In this document: positions 1-8,423 of the stretch, piece after piece
How positions within the stretch are numbered: the stretch's first letter is position 1
Layout: every line of letters starts with the position of its first letter
Assembly: GCF_001748285.1 (NCBI RefSeq)
Contig: NZ_BDGT01000006.1
Coordinates: forward strand, 154,066 to 218,065
DNA: 64,000 bases
DNA from: Thermogemmatispora onikobensis
GTDB lineage: Bacteria; Chloroflexota; Ktedonobacteria; Ktedonobacterales; Ktedonobacteraceae
Direction of reading: 5' to 3'
Notes under the pieces: generated by a model
What the model was told of the DNA's origin: nothing
The model's database searches: none
Seen by the model: only the letters and a program-made list of their open reading frames with translations
Position numbers and translations under genes: made by a program

Positions 1-1185
1 GTCCAGGCGTATCGCTGGGAGCGCTATGAGCGCCTGCTGCGCGAGGTTGGTGGTCTGGGCCTGGTGCAGGGGCGAGCGCAGCTGCTCTCGCCGCACGAGG
101 TGGCGGTGACCGGTCCTGGCGGCACGGAACACCTGCGTGGCAGGCAGCTGCTGATCGCCACCGGCTCGCGTCCCGTGGTGCCCGCGCTGCCTGGCTTAGA
201 GCAGGTTCCATTTCTGACCAGCGATCTGCTCAGCGGCGCCGATGATCCCTGGCAGACGTCACTGCGGCAGCAGCCACGCTCGCTCGTGATCCTGGGTGGT
301 GGGGCGATTGCCCTGGAGCTGGGCCAGCTTTTCGTCCGGCTGGGAACCCAGGTGACCCTGCTGACGCGGGGTGAGCAGCTGCTGCCGGGTGTGGAGCCGG
401 AGCTGGCGCAGGCGCTGGCCGAGCTGCTGCGAGCGGAGGGGGTGCAGCTACTCACGCAGGTCCAGGTGCAGGGAGTGGCGCCAGCGGGGAGGGGTGTGGC
501 CGTCACCTTCCAGCAGGGTGGGCAGCTGGAGACGCTGGAGGCCGAGCAGCTGCTGGTGGCGACGGGGCGGCGTCCCAATACGGAGGGGCTGGGACTGGAG
601 CGGGCCGGGGTGGCGCTGAAGGCCGATGGAGCGGTATGGGTCGACCGGACACTGCGGACGAGCGTGCCGCACATCTGGGCTGCCGGTGATGTCATTGGGA
701 GGGCCTGGGGCAATCAGTTTGCCACGCCGGTGGGAGCCGCTGATGGCAGGCTTGCTGCGCACAATGCCCTCTCCGGGGAGCCACCGCGCGCCGTTGACCA
801 CCGGGTGATTCCACGTTGCATCTTTACTGATCCGCCGCTGGCGATGGTCGGCTTGACTGATGCGCAGGCGCAGGAGGAGGGGCTGGCTTGTGCCTGCCGG
901 GTGCTGCCGCTGAGCCTGGTGCCGCGAGCGGGAGCGATCCATCGAACGCAGGGGCTGGTCAAGATGGTCGTGGAGCGGGCCAGCCGGCGCGTGCTGGGGG
1001 TATCGCTGCTAGGGGAGAGTGCGGGGGAAGTGATCCACGAGGCGGCGATGGCGCTGCGCTTTGGTGCCACGTTGGAGGATTTTACCGAGCTGATCCATGT
1101 CTATCCGGCGATGGCGGAGGCGCTGAAGCTGGTGGCGCTCTCCTTCACGCGGGACGTGCGTCTGCTCAGTTGTTGCGCCAGCTAG
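1..1185 (+). CDS. merA: mercuric reductase (MerA), 3' part; 5' end outside the window
   Basis: The reading frame is open from base 1, so the N-terminus and the redox-active cysteine pair next to FAD lie outside the window. The visible part has the flavin segment 'LLIATGSRP', the NAD(P)H-binding glycine motif 'VILGGGAIALELGQ', the second FAD motif 'IWAAGDVIG' and the dimerisation domain of the pyridine nucleotide-disulfide oxidoreductases. The C-terminus 'KLVALSFTRDVRLLSCCAS' is diagnostic: the vicinal Cys-Cys just before the end is the pair that receives Hg(II) in mercuric reductase and is absent from dihydrolipoamide dehydrogenase. The enzyme reduces Hg(II) to Hg(0) with NADPH in the cytoplasm. 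No other mer gene follows, so the rest of any operon must lie upstream. Confidence 0.88.
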   Translation, partial: VQAYRWERYERLLREVGGLGLVQGRAQLLSPHEVAVTGPGGTEHLRGRQLLIATGSRPVVPALPGLEQVPFLTSDLLSGADDPWQTSLRQQPRSLVILGGGAIALELGQLFVRLGTQVTLLTRGEQLLPGVEPELAQALAELLRAEGVQLLTQVQVQGVAPAGRGVAVTFQQGGQLETLEAEQLLVATGRRPNTEGLGLERAGVALKADGAVWVDRTLRTSVPHIWAAGDVIGRAWGNQFATPVGAADGRLAAHNALSGEPPRAVDHRVIPRCIFTDPPLAMVGLTDAQAQEEGLACACRVLPLSLVPRAGAIHRTQGLVKMVVERASRRVLGVSLLGESAGEVIHEAAMALRFGATLEDFTELIHVYPAMAEALKLVALSFTRDVRLLSCCAS

Positions 1186-1765
1186 GCGCAGCCGGGGAAG
1201 GCTGGCCGTTCCGTTGGCCCGGTCTTGTCCCCTGCTATACCTCGCTCGTGAGGCCAGCGCGTCCAGGAGCACATGGCTTCCCACGACCATCAGTGTGCTC
1301 AGCGCAGCCAGTGTGAGCTAGCCTGTTGCTGCGCCACGCCACTGTGTTCCTGTAAGGCCGCCCAGGTCCTCGGCCTCCTTCTCGCGACTCTTTCATTACC
1401 CACACCTTGGGTAGTTCCTCAAAGAGGATACAGTATCTCATAAAGACACTGCTGAGGCATCTTTGTCTCTGCGCGAGATAAAGCGAGCGATCTTCCCGAC
1501 CAGCTCTGATATGGAAGGACCTCTCTTCTATCCCTTCTCCCCATAAAAAATTGATAAAAATTAATAGGTCTGCGCTTATTCCTTGCTAGCTGCATTGACA
1601 GATACACATCTCCTTATTTACACTCTTCACTGAACTATCTACCTTCATGTGCTACAGCTGATAGGACTTGGGAAATGATTCAAGATCTTTTTGCCTTCCC
1701 AGGAATACGGCACCGGATGATAGCAGCATGGGTGATATGACGAGGAGAGAAGAAAGGAGGAGTAG
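1186..1765. other. intergenic region without a supported gene
   Basis: The short open frames on both strands have no good ribosome site and no recognisable motif. The stretch from about 1380 to 1660 is more AT-rich than its surroundings and probably holds the promoter of the methyltransferase array, but I could not pick a convincing -35/-10 pair. The last bases carry the strong ribosome site of the first methyltransferase. Confidence 0.5.
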
Positions 1766-2707
1766 ATGCCCTGGTGGTTTTTCCGTCGGCGGGGTGGAAG
1801 TGCGCTGTCGACAGACGTGACAGGACGCACTGGTGGAAAGGGTTGGCGTCTGGGGGAGGTAGCCTTGCCCCGCTTGCAGGGCCGGCGCCGCTACTTGCAG
1901 GAGCAGCCCTACTTGTTACCCAAGGACCTCGGCGAGGTCAATCGGCTCGATTTCCAGCACTATATGTTGCGTGCCGCGCTGCGAGGGAACTACCTGGCAC
2001 CGATTGGGCAGCCGAGACGCATTCTCGATGTGGGCTGTGGGACGGGACGGTGGGCCATAGAGCTGGCGCAGCAATTTCCACAAGCGGAGGTGATCGGGGT
2101 GGACGTGGAGCAGGCCAAGAGTACGAGTCGCATGCCCTCGAACTATCGCTTTGTCCGGGGGGATGTGCTGCAGGGTCTACCGTTTGAGGAGAACACGTTT
2201 GATTTTGTGCATCAGCGCTTGCTGCTGCTGGCGATTCCGCTGGCGGCCTGGCCAGGGGTAGTGCAGGAGCTGGCGCGAGTGACGGCTCCGGGAGGCTGGG
2301 TTGAGCTGACGGAGGGGGGAATCAGCCCGAACGATTTTGTGCCCTGCGGGCCGGCGACGCAGCAGCTGCTCGACTGGATGGGACAACTGGCGGCGCTGCG
2401 TGGGCTGGATGCCGAGGGCGTGGTGATGCGCTCGCTGGAGCGCTATCTAGCAGAGGCAGGTCTGATCAACATCCAGCGCCACTTCCTTGGATGGCCAATC
2501 GGCGACTGGGGCGGGCGCCTGGGTTCGCTGATGGCCCTGGACTTTAAAGAGGGGGCCAAAGCCATTAGTGCACCAGTGGCCGCGCGTTTTGGGTGCTCAG
2601 AGCAGGAGGTTCTCAAAATTATCGAAAAGGCTAGAGACGAATGGGATACTTTACAAACTCGTGGCTTTGGCATGATTGCTTACGGGCAGAAGCCGACTAA
2701 TAGCTAA
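1766..2707 (+). CDS. class I SAM-dependent methyltransferase, copy 1 of a tandem array
   Basis: A 313-residue protein. The N-terminal 75 residues carry the segment 'YLQEQPYLLPKDLGEVNRLD', also seen in a remote gene at 53114-53722. Next comes the Rossmann methyltransferase core: motif I 'ILDVGCGTGRWAIELA' (about residues 88-103), the acidic residue of 'VIGVDVEQ', motif II 'VRGDVLQGLPFEENTFDFVH' and motif III 'APGGWVEL'. The substrate is unknown; the fold is that of UbiE/ubiquinone-type methyltransferases acting on small molecules. The start is fixed by a strong ribosome site (AAAGGAGGAG) just before ATG. The C-terminal 50 residues differ from copies 2 and 3. Confidence 0.85.
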   Translation: MPWWFFRRRGGSALSTDVTGRTGGKGWRLGEVALPRLQGRRRYLQEQPYLLPKDLGEVNRLDFQHYMLRAALRGNYLAPIGQPRRILDVGCGTGRWAIELAQQFPQAEVIGVDVEQAKSTSRMPSNYRFVRGDVLQGLPFEENTFDFVHQRLLLLAIPLAAWPGVVQELARVTAPGGWVELTEGGISPNDFVPCGPATQQLLDWMGQLAALRGLDAEGVVMRSLERYLAEAGLINIQRHFLGWPIGDWGGRLGSLMALDFKEGAKAISAPVAARFGCSEQEVLKIIEKARDEWDTLQTRGFGMIAYGQKPTNS

Positions 2708-2840
2708 GGAGAGCGTTAGACGCAGGTCTCACCTGACTTCAGGTTACCGCGGGGGACTCTGGACACGCAAGAAAATGCGGTCTGAGTAGGCCGAGAAGGC
2801 CGACAGACGACGTAAAGAGGAGAGAGGAAAGGAGGAGTAG

Positions 2841-3782
2841 ATGCCCTGGTGGTTTTTCCGTCGGCGGGGTGGAAGCACGCTGTCGACAGGAGCGACAGGA
2901 CAGGGCAGCGGAGCAGGTTGGCGTCTGGGGGAGGTAGCCTTGCCCCGCTTGCAGGGCCGGCGCCGCTACTTGCAGGAACAGCCCTACTTGTTACCCAAGG
3001 ACCTCGGCGAGGTCAATCGGCTCGATTTCCAGCACTACATGTTACGCGCCGCGCTGCGAGGGAACTACCTGGCACCGATTGGGCAGCCGAGGCGCATTCT
3101 CGATGTGGGCTGTGGGACGGGACGGTGGGCCATAGAGCTGGCGCAGCAATTTCCACAAGCGGAGGTGATCGGGGTGGATGTGGAGCAGGCCAAGAGTACG
3201 AGTCGCATGCCCTCGAACTATCGCTTTGTCCGGGGGGATGTGCTGCAGGGTCTGCCGTTTGAGGAGAACACGTTTGATTTTGTGCATCAGCGCTTGCTGC
3301 TGCTGGCGATTCCGCTGGCGGCCTGGCCGGGGGTGGTGCAGGAGCTGGCGCGGGTGACGGCTCCTGGTGGCTGGGTTGAGCTGCTTGAGACAAGTATCAG
3401 CCCGGACGATTTTGTGCCCTGTGGGCCAACAATGCGTCAACTGCTCGACTGGATGGGGCAGCTGGCGGCGCTGCGTGGGCTGGATGCCGAGGGGGTGGTG
3501 ATGCATTCGCTCGAACGCTATCTGGCGGAGGCCGGCCTGGTCAATATTCAGAGCTATCCTCTTGAAGGGCCGATGGGCGACTGGGGCGGGCGTCTGGGTT
3601 CGCTGGTGGCCCTGGACTTTAAAGAGGGGGCCAAAGCGGTGAGTGGGCCGATCGCCGTGCGCTTTGGCCGTTCAGAGCAGGAGGTCCTCGATATTATTGA
3701 ACAGGTTAATCACGAGTGGAACGCGCTGCAGACCTGTGGACACTCCAAGGTTGCCTGTGGGCAGAAGCCGCCAGCGCGCTGA
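2841..3782 (+). CDS. class I SAM-dependent methyltransferase, copy 2 of a tandem array
   Basis: 313 residues and nearly identical to copy 1 through residue 190, including 'ILDVGCGTGRWAIELA' and the 'PYLLPKD' leader motif. It differs around residues 180-205 ('LETSISPDDFVPCGPTMRQL'), near 230-245 and in the last 30 residues, where two extra cysteines appear ('LQTCGHSKVACGQKPPAR'). The ribosome site and start are identical to copy 1. Its stop codon merges with the ribosome site of copy 3, so copies 2 and 3 are certainly cotranscribed and probably translationally coupled. The substrate is unknown. Confidence 0.85.
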   Translation: MPWWFFRRRGGSTLSTGATGQGSGAGWRLGEVALPRLQGRRRYLQEQPYLLPKDLGEVNRLDFQHYMLRAALRGNYLAPIGQPRRILDVGCGTGRWAIELAQQFPQAEVIGVDVEQAKSTSRMPSNYRFVRGDVLQGLPFEENTFDFVHQRLLLLAIPLAAWPGVVQELARVTAPGGWVELLETSISPDDFVPCGPTMRQLLDWMGQLAALRGLDAEGVVMHSLERYLAEAGLVNIQSYPLEGPMGDWGGRLGSLVALDFKEGAKAVSGPIAVRFGRSEQEVLDIIEQVNHEWNALQTCGHSKVACGQKPPAR

Positions 3783-3794
3783 AAGGAGGAGTAG

Positions 3795-4736
3795 ATGCCC
3801 TGGTGGTTTTTCCGTCGACGGGGTGGGAGCACGCTGTCGACGGGAGCGACAGGACAGGCCAGCGGAACGGGTTGGCGTCTGGGGGAGGTAGCCTTGCCGC
3901 GCTTGCAGGGCCGGCGCCGCTACTTGCAGGAGCAGCCCTACTTGTTACCGAAAGATCTCGGCGAAGTCAATCGACTCGATTTCCAGCACTATGTCTTGCG
4001 TGCCGCGCTGCGAGGGAACTACCTGGCACCGATTGGGCAGCCGAGGCGCATTCTCGATGTGGGCTGTGGGACCGGGCGATGGGCCATAGAGCTGGCGCAG
4101 CAATTTCCACAAGCGGAGGTGATCGGGGTGGATGTGGAGCAGGCCAAGAGCACGAGTCGCATGCCCTCGAACTATCGCTTTGTCCGGGGGGATGTGCTGC
4201 AGGGTCTACCGTTTGAGGAGAACACGTTTGATTTTGTGCATCAGCGCTTGCTGATCCTAGCCATTCCGCTGGCGGCCTGGCCGGGGGTGGTGCAGGAGCT
4301 GGCGCGAGTGACGGCTCCGGGAGGCTGGGTTGAGCTGCTTGAGACAAGCATCAGCTCAGGCGACTGGGGAACCTGCGGGCCGGCGATGCAGCAGCTGCTC
4401 GACTGGATGGGACAACTGGCGGCGCTGCGTGGGCTGGATACCGAGGGCGTGGTGATGCGCTCGCTGGAGCGCTATCTAGCAGAGGCAGGTCTGATCAACA
4501 TCCAGCGCCGTCCCCTGGAGGTCCCGGTTGGCGACTGGGGCGGGCGCCTGGGTTCGCTGATGGCCCTGGACTTTAAAGAGGGGGCCAAAGCGGTGAGTGG
4601 GCCGATCGCCGTGCGCTTTGGCCGTTCAGAGCAGGAGGTCCTCGATATTATTGAACAGGTTAATCACGAGTGGAACGCGCTGCAGACACGCGGCTATTTT
4701 ATGACTGTCTACGGACAGAAGCCGCTCGCTGGCTAA
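3795..4736 (+). CDS. class I SAM-dependent methyltransferase, copy 3 of a tandem array
   Basis: 313 residues with the same N-terminal leader and SAM-binding core as copies 1 and 2. The C-terminal third is a mosaic: 'LAEAGLINIQR' and 'LGSLMALDFKEG' match copy 1, while 'KAVSGPIAVRFGRSEQEVLD' matches copy 2, and the extreme end is unique. This pattern suggests gene conversion within the array. It starts 12 bases after the stop of copy 2, with the TGA of copy 2 running into AAAGGAGGAG. The substrate is unknown. Confidence 0.85.
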   Translation: MPWWFFRRRGGSTLSTGATGQASGTGWRLGEVALPRLQGRRRYLQEQPYLLPKDLGEVNRLDFQHYVLRAALRGNYLAPIGQPRRILDVGCGTGRWAIELAQQFPQAEVIGVDVEQAKSTSRMPSNYRFVRGDVLQGLPFEENTFDFVHQRLLILAIPLAAWPGVVQELARVTAPGGWVELLETSISSGDWGTCGPAMQQLLDWMGQLAALRGLDTEGVVMRSLERYLAEAGLINIQRRPLEVPVGDWGGRLGSLMALDFKEGAKAVSGPIAVRFGRSEQEVLDIIEQVNHEWNALQTRGYFMTVYGQKPLAG

Positions 4737-4823
4737 TCTGCCGGGCGTAGTCTGGCTTCCTTCCTCTCTGGCTCAGGCGTCTCGACCCTGGTCAACAGCG
4801 CCTGACTGAGAACGCAGGCAAAA

Positions 4824-4868
4824 GAGCATGGCCGGCACTGTCCCCTCTGGACGTGCCTGGGCATGCTC
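4824..4868. terminator. hairpin between convergent genes, possible bidirectional terminator
   Basis: GAGCATG (4824-4830) pairs with CATGCTC (4862-4868), and inside it GGCAC (4834-4838) pairs with GTGCC (4853-4857). On the minus strand the stem is followed by TTTTGCC, on the plus strand by TCTTACCTT. It lies between the methyltransferase array ending at 4736 and the GH31 gene ending at 5144. The rest of 4737-5143 shows no supported gene. Confidence 0.5.
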
Positions 4869-5143
4869 TCTTACCTTCTGCCTCTCTCGCGTTTCAGCTA
4901 CTCTGTTATCGCTGTATATTCCGGACGGGTGGCCTGATAGGAGCAGGCAGGCTACACTGGACAAGAAGGTAGAGAGCGACAAGGCCGTCCTTTTTTGTCC
5001 CCATCTTCTGCGCCAATGGTGGGGAATAGCGCGCTGGCAATCTGGCTACGCCCCTCGCGATATTTCCTATAGGGGTATGGGCCAGCCTGACTGCCAGAGA
5101 TCAATCGGCATCGCTCACTCTCCCATCTCTGGTCTCTGCCCCG

Positions 5144-7657
5144 TTACAGAGAGACCACGGCACTCGCCATGTAGCCCACTGCCTGCGTCACTGTGCCTCT
5201 GGCTGTATGCCAGCGTACCGACCAGTCTATCTGGCGTTTGCCTGTAATCTGCAGCTGCCAGCCGTCTGCTGCGGTAGGCAACAGCTGCCATTCCGTAGCT
5301 GCACCACTGGCATCCCAGACAATGCGCCCACGACCTGGAGCGCCAGGATAGACCTCCAGCGTCACCTCGTCGGGGGCTTCCTCCTTCAAGAAAGCCCGCT
5401 CCGGTCCGAGTGGCAGTACGCTACCAGCGCGCACATAGACAGGCAAGATCTCCAACGGAGCCAGGCGCGTCACATAGCGTCCACCCTCCAGGCGCTCGTC
5501 GCTCCAGAAATCGATCCACTCGCCGGCGGGAAGATAGAGGCGGCGGGCCACCGGTTCACGGGCCTCACTAAAGACTGGTGCCACCAGCAAAGCCGGGCCG
5601 AGCAAGTAGACATCATCGATCATGGCGGCCAGCGGGTCCTCGGGGAACTCCAACAGCAGCGGACGCAGCATCGGCAGGCCGCGGGCATGGGCTTCCCAGG
5701 CCAGGCTATACAGATAGGGATTGAGACGCAGGCGCAGCCGAGCGTAGCGGCGGAAGATGGCCAGGGCCTCCTCGCCGAAGGCCCAGGGTTCCCGTGGCGT
5801 GGTCCCATGTGCCCGCGCCAGCGGCGAGAAAAGGCCAAATTGGGCCCAGCGAATATACAGCTCCGGCGACGGTGGTGGACCATAAAAACCCCCGATGTCA
5901 TGGGCCCAGAGGCCTGGAGCACTCAGGGCCAGATTCAAACCGCCGCGCAAAGAGCAGGCCATTGCCACCACATCGGTTTTGGGATCACCGCCCCATTGGG
6001 CTGGATAGCGCTGTGTGCCCGCCCAGCCGGAGCGCCCCCAAACGAGACCGGGGCGTCCCGTCTCCTGAGTGATCACCTCATGGACGGCAGCGTTGTAGAG
6101 CAGCGGATACAGATTGCGCAGCTCATGGCCGCGCATCCCATTGGCAGCCTGCGCCTCCAGCGGTACCCCCTCGCCGAAGTCCGTCTTGAAAACCGCTACT
6201 CCAGCCCGTAGCAGCGGACGATGCAGGTCCTGCCACCAGGCGCGCGCCGCTGGATTAGTAAAATCGACAATCGCGCGCTTGCGACCATCGGGCGGCGGCC
6301 CCCCAAAATCGGCCCCGATCGGCTCGCCCTGCTCGTCGCGCAAGAAGTAGCCTGCCCTGGCCGCCTCCTCATAGCGTGGCGCCTGCTCGGAAATATACGG
6401 CAGTTCCCAGAGCGAGACCTTAAAGCCACGCTCACCCAGCTCGCGGATGAGGCCGGGCAGATCTGGGAAAGCCTCCTCGTTGACCGTGAAATCACAGGAG
6501 AGGTTAGGGTGAGCCAGCCAGGCTGGATCAATATGCAGCACGTCACAAGGCACACCCTCGGCCCTGGCTCGGGTGGCAACCTCCTCCACCTCCGCCCGGC
6601 TCTGGTAGCGGCAGCGCGAAAGCCAGACGCCGAAGGCCCAACGTGGAGGCAGGGTCGCCCGTCCAGTCACGCGCGTATACTCTTCCAGCACCTCACGCGC
6701 TTCCCGTCCAAAGAACAGAAACAGATCGAGTGCTGGCTCCGCGCTGCACACTAGCGCAGCGCGGGCCGAAGGCGTTCCCAAGGCCAGCGTCACAGGAGCA
6801 GCTGTGTGCATGAAGAGGCCGTAGCCGCGCGACGACAGCAGAAAAGGCACATTCTTATACGACCCTTCGGTCGTTGTTCCCCAGGCATCAATATTGAAGA
6901 GGTGGACCACCGTGCCGCGATGATCCAGGCGTGCGAAGCGCTCGCCCAGGCCATAGAAATGCTCAGCGGGATCGATTGCCCACGACCAGTAGGCGGCGGC
7001 CTGCTCTCCTGGGGTCGTCTGCAGACCCGGCGGTGGCGTACAGAGGAGGCCATGCACATTGCGGTCATCCAGCGCTGTACGCCAGGCGACCTCGGGAGCA
7101 GCGTCGCTGCTAATTTGAAGGGCGAAAGGGTCGCGCTCTAGCGTAACCTTGATTCCTTCTAGAGTCACGCGGACCCCTGTTGCCGTCTCCTCAAGAGCAG
7201 GGAATGGCGGCTGAGAACCGTAGGTTGCGGCCAGCACCTCTTCCAGGGCGCCGGGCGCCAGCATCTCCGAGGTCTGCACCTGCCGCAGGGTCTCGGGCGT
7301 TCCCAACCGTAGGCGCACAATGCGAGGAGCCAGCACCTGTAGCTCTAACCTCAACTGAGCCTCAGCCGCCAGAAGTGCGTCCTGGGCGCTGGCCTTGGCC
7401 TCGCCTCCGGTCCCTGCCAGGTTCCCGGCCTCTGCCGGGCGATTAGGCACCCCTGTCGTCGTCATCTGTTGAGCCAGCGGCTCGGCGCTCACCACCACAG
7501 GACGGAGCGGAGCACCAAACGTCCGAAACGGGACCAGTGCCACCTCGGCCCGCACCCCTCCCGGAATAAGCGTGACCTGGGCCAAACGCCTCAGATAAAA
7601 GCCCTGCGTCACCATGACCGGCCTGTCGCCGGTCACGACCTGATCAGCCCCGCTCAT
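5144..7657 (-). CDS. GH31 family alpha-glycosidase (alpha-xylosidase-like)
   Basis: An 837-residue GH31 retaining glycosidase. It shows 'HFYGLGERFARLDHRG' and 'RWAFGVWLSRCRY' at the start of the barrel, the nucleophile aspartate in 'VAVFKTDFGEGVP', and 'LVWGRSGWAGTQRYPAQWGGD' with the acid/base aspartate nearby, then the C-terminal beta domains. The 'KTDFGE' form and the surrounding text resemble the alpha-xylosidase YicI. Classical sulfoquinovosidases have a sulfonate-binding R-x-x-W loop before the nucleophile; the equivalent stretch here ('HIDPAWLAHPNLSCDF') lacks it. There is no signal peptide, so it acts in the cytoplasm. It is last in the minus-strand operon and its ATG overlaps the TGA of the transaldolase (ATGA) behind an AGGAGG site. 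Context suggests it frees the sugar used by the operon; the natural substrate is uncertain. Confidence 0.85.
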   Translation of the reverse strand: MSGADQVVTGDRPVMVTQGFYLRRLAQVTLIPGGVRAEVALVPFRTFGAPLRPVVVSAEPLAQQMTTTGVPNRPAEAGNLAGTGGEAKASAQDALLAAEAQLRLELQVLAPRIVRLRLGTPETLRQVQTSEMLAPGALEEVLAATYGSQPPFPALEETATGVRVTLEGIKVTLERDPFALQISSDAAPEVAWRTALDDRNVHGLLCTPPPGLQTTPGEQAAAYWSWAIDPAEHFYGLGERFARLDHRGTVVHLFNIDAWGTTTEGSYKNVPFLLSSRGYGLFMHTAAPVTLALGTPSARAALVCSAEPALDLFLFFGREAREVLEEYTRVTGRATLPPRWAFGVWLSRCRYQSRAEVEEVATRARAEGVPCDVLHIDPAWLAHPNLSCDFTVNEEAFPDLPGLIRELGERGFKVSLWELPYISEQAPRYEEAARAGYFLRDEQGEPIGADFGGPPPDGRKRAIVDFTNPAARAWWQDLHRPLLRAGVAVFKTDFGEGVPLEAQAANGMRGHELRNLYPLLYNAAVHEVITQETGRPGLVWGRSGWAGTQRYPAQWGGDPKTDVVAMACSLRGGLNLALSAPGLWAHDIGGFYGPPPSPELYIRWAQFGLFSPLARAHGTTPREPWAFGEEALAIFRRYARLRLRLNPYLYSLAWEAHARGLPMLRPLLLEFPEDPLAAMIDDVYLLGPALLVAPVFSEAREPVARRLYLPAGEWIDFWSDERLEGGRYVTRLAPLEILPVYVRAGSVLPLGPERAFLKEEAPDEVTLEVYPGAPGRGRIVWDASGAATEWQLLPTAADGWQLQITGKRQIDWSVRWHTARGTVTQAVGYMASAVVSL

Positions 7658-8400
7658 TGCTCCTCCTGACTGCGCCGATAGTCCTGCAAGAACGCCTCAA
7701 GGCCCGCCGTCGTCAGCGGGTGCTCAATCAACTGTGCCAGAATAGCGTAGGCCATCGTCGCAATATGGGCGCCAGCCCTGGCGACCGCCGTCACATGCAC
7801 GGGATGGCGCAAGGCCGCCGCGATAATCTTCCCTGGTTGCTGCTGGACACGCAACGTCTGGGCCAGATCGGCCACCAGAGCCACCCCATCCTCGCCAACA
7901 GCGTCGAGGCGACCGACAAAAGGACTCACATAGCTCGCGCCCGCCGCCAGGGCTAACAGGGCCTGATTGACCGTAAAAATCAGCGTCGCATTGATCTCTG
8001 GTCGACGGGTCAGTCGCTGCTCCTGAGCGAAGCGGGCGCGGATCGGGCAGTCAGTCAAGTGGGCACAGCCCTGGCAAGAGGCCGAGACCTCGCTCCGACT
8101 CAAGCGAGCCATCGCCTTCAGCCCCTCTGGGGTTGTCGGCAGCTTCACCACCACATGGGGCGACCACGTCGCAAAGTCCAATCCCTGGGCTACCATCCCC
8201 TCGGCATCGAGTGCCACCACCTCAACGCTGATTGGCACATCGGCGATCCAGCACAGCTCTTGCACATGGCGGCGCATCTCGCTCTCGCGCACGCCGGCGC
8301 GCGCCATGTGGCTGGGATTAGTCGTCACACCGCGCAACACCCCCCAGGCAGCAGCCGCGCGCACCTCATCGAACTGCGCCGTATCAAGATAGAATTCCAT
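7654..8400 (-). CDS. transaldolase / fructose-6-phosphate aldolase family, candidate sulfofructose transaldolase
   Basis: 248 residues. 'MEFYLDTAQFDEVRAAAAWG' and 'LRGVTTNPSHMARAG' are the start of the FSA/TalC branch of transaldolases, and 'HVVVKLPTTPEGLKAM' carries the Schiff-base lysine. 'NATLIFTVNQALLALAAGAS' and 'YVSPFVGRLD' complete the barrel. After the lysine strand there is an insertion of about 25 residues with three close cysteines ('ASCQGCAHLTDCPIRAR') that ordinary FSA proteins lack. In the sulfo-TAL pathway of Firmicutes a related enzyme (SftT) cleaves 6-deoxy-6-sulfofructose to sulfolactaldehyde and passes the three-carbon unit to an acceptor. Its place beside an isomerase and opposite suyAB supports that role here, but a general transaldolase or aldolase is possible. 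It overlaps the GH31 gene by 4 bases. Confidence 0.8.
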   Translation of the reverse strand: MEFYLDTAQFDEVRAAAAWGVLRGVTTNPSHMARAGVRESEMRRHVQELCWIADVPISVEVVALDAEGMVAQGLDFATWSPHVVVKLPTTPEGLKAMARLSRSEVSASCQGCAHLTDCPIRARFAQEQRLTRRPEINATLIFTVNQALLALAAGASYVSPFVGRLDAVGEDGVALVADLAQTLRVQQQPGKIIAAALRHPVHVTAVARAGAHIATMAYAILAQLIEHPLTTAGLEAFLQDYRRSQEEQ

Positions 8401-8423
8401 TAGCGCGCAACCTCCTTCCTTCC

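Larger units (their letters stand above)
1753..4736 (+). repeat. tandem triplication of a methyltransferase gene
   Basis: Three copies of a 942-base gene lie head to tail at 1766, 2841 and 3795. Each is preceded by the same string 'gaaaggaggagtagatg'. The first 190 or so codons are nearly identical at DNA level, while the C-terminal thirds differ in blocks. The spacers are 133 and 12 bases. This is a recent duplication with likely gene conversion. Confidence 0.9.

Noticed and set aside
1..1185. Dihydrolipoamide dehydrogenase
   Set aside because: The C-terminal Cys-Cys pair and 'ALKLVALSFTRDVRLLSCC' ending are specific to mercuric reductase.
4828..5247. 139-codon plus-strand frame
   Set aside because: No ribosome site or motif; it overlaps a terminator-like hairpin and runs antisense into the GH31 gene.
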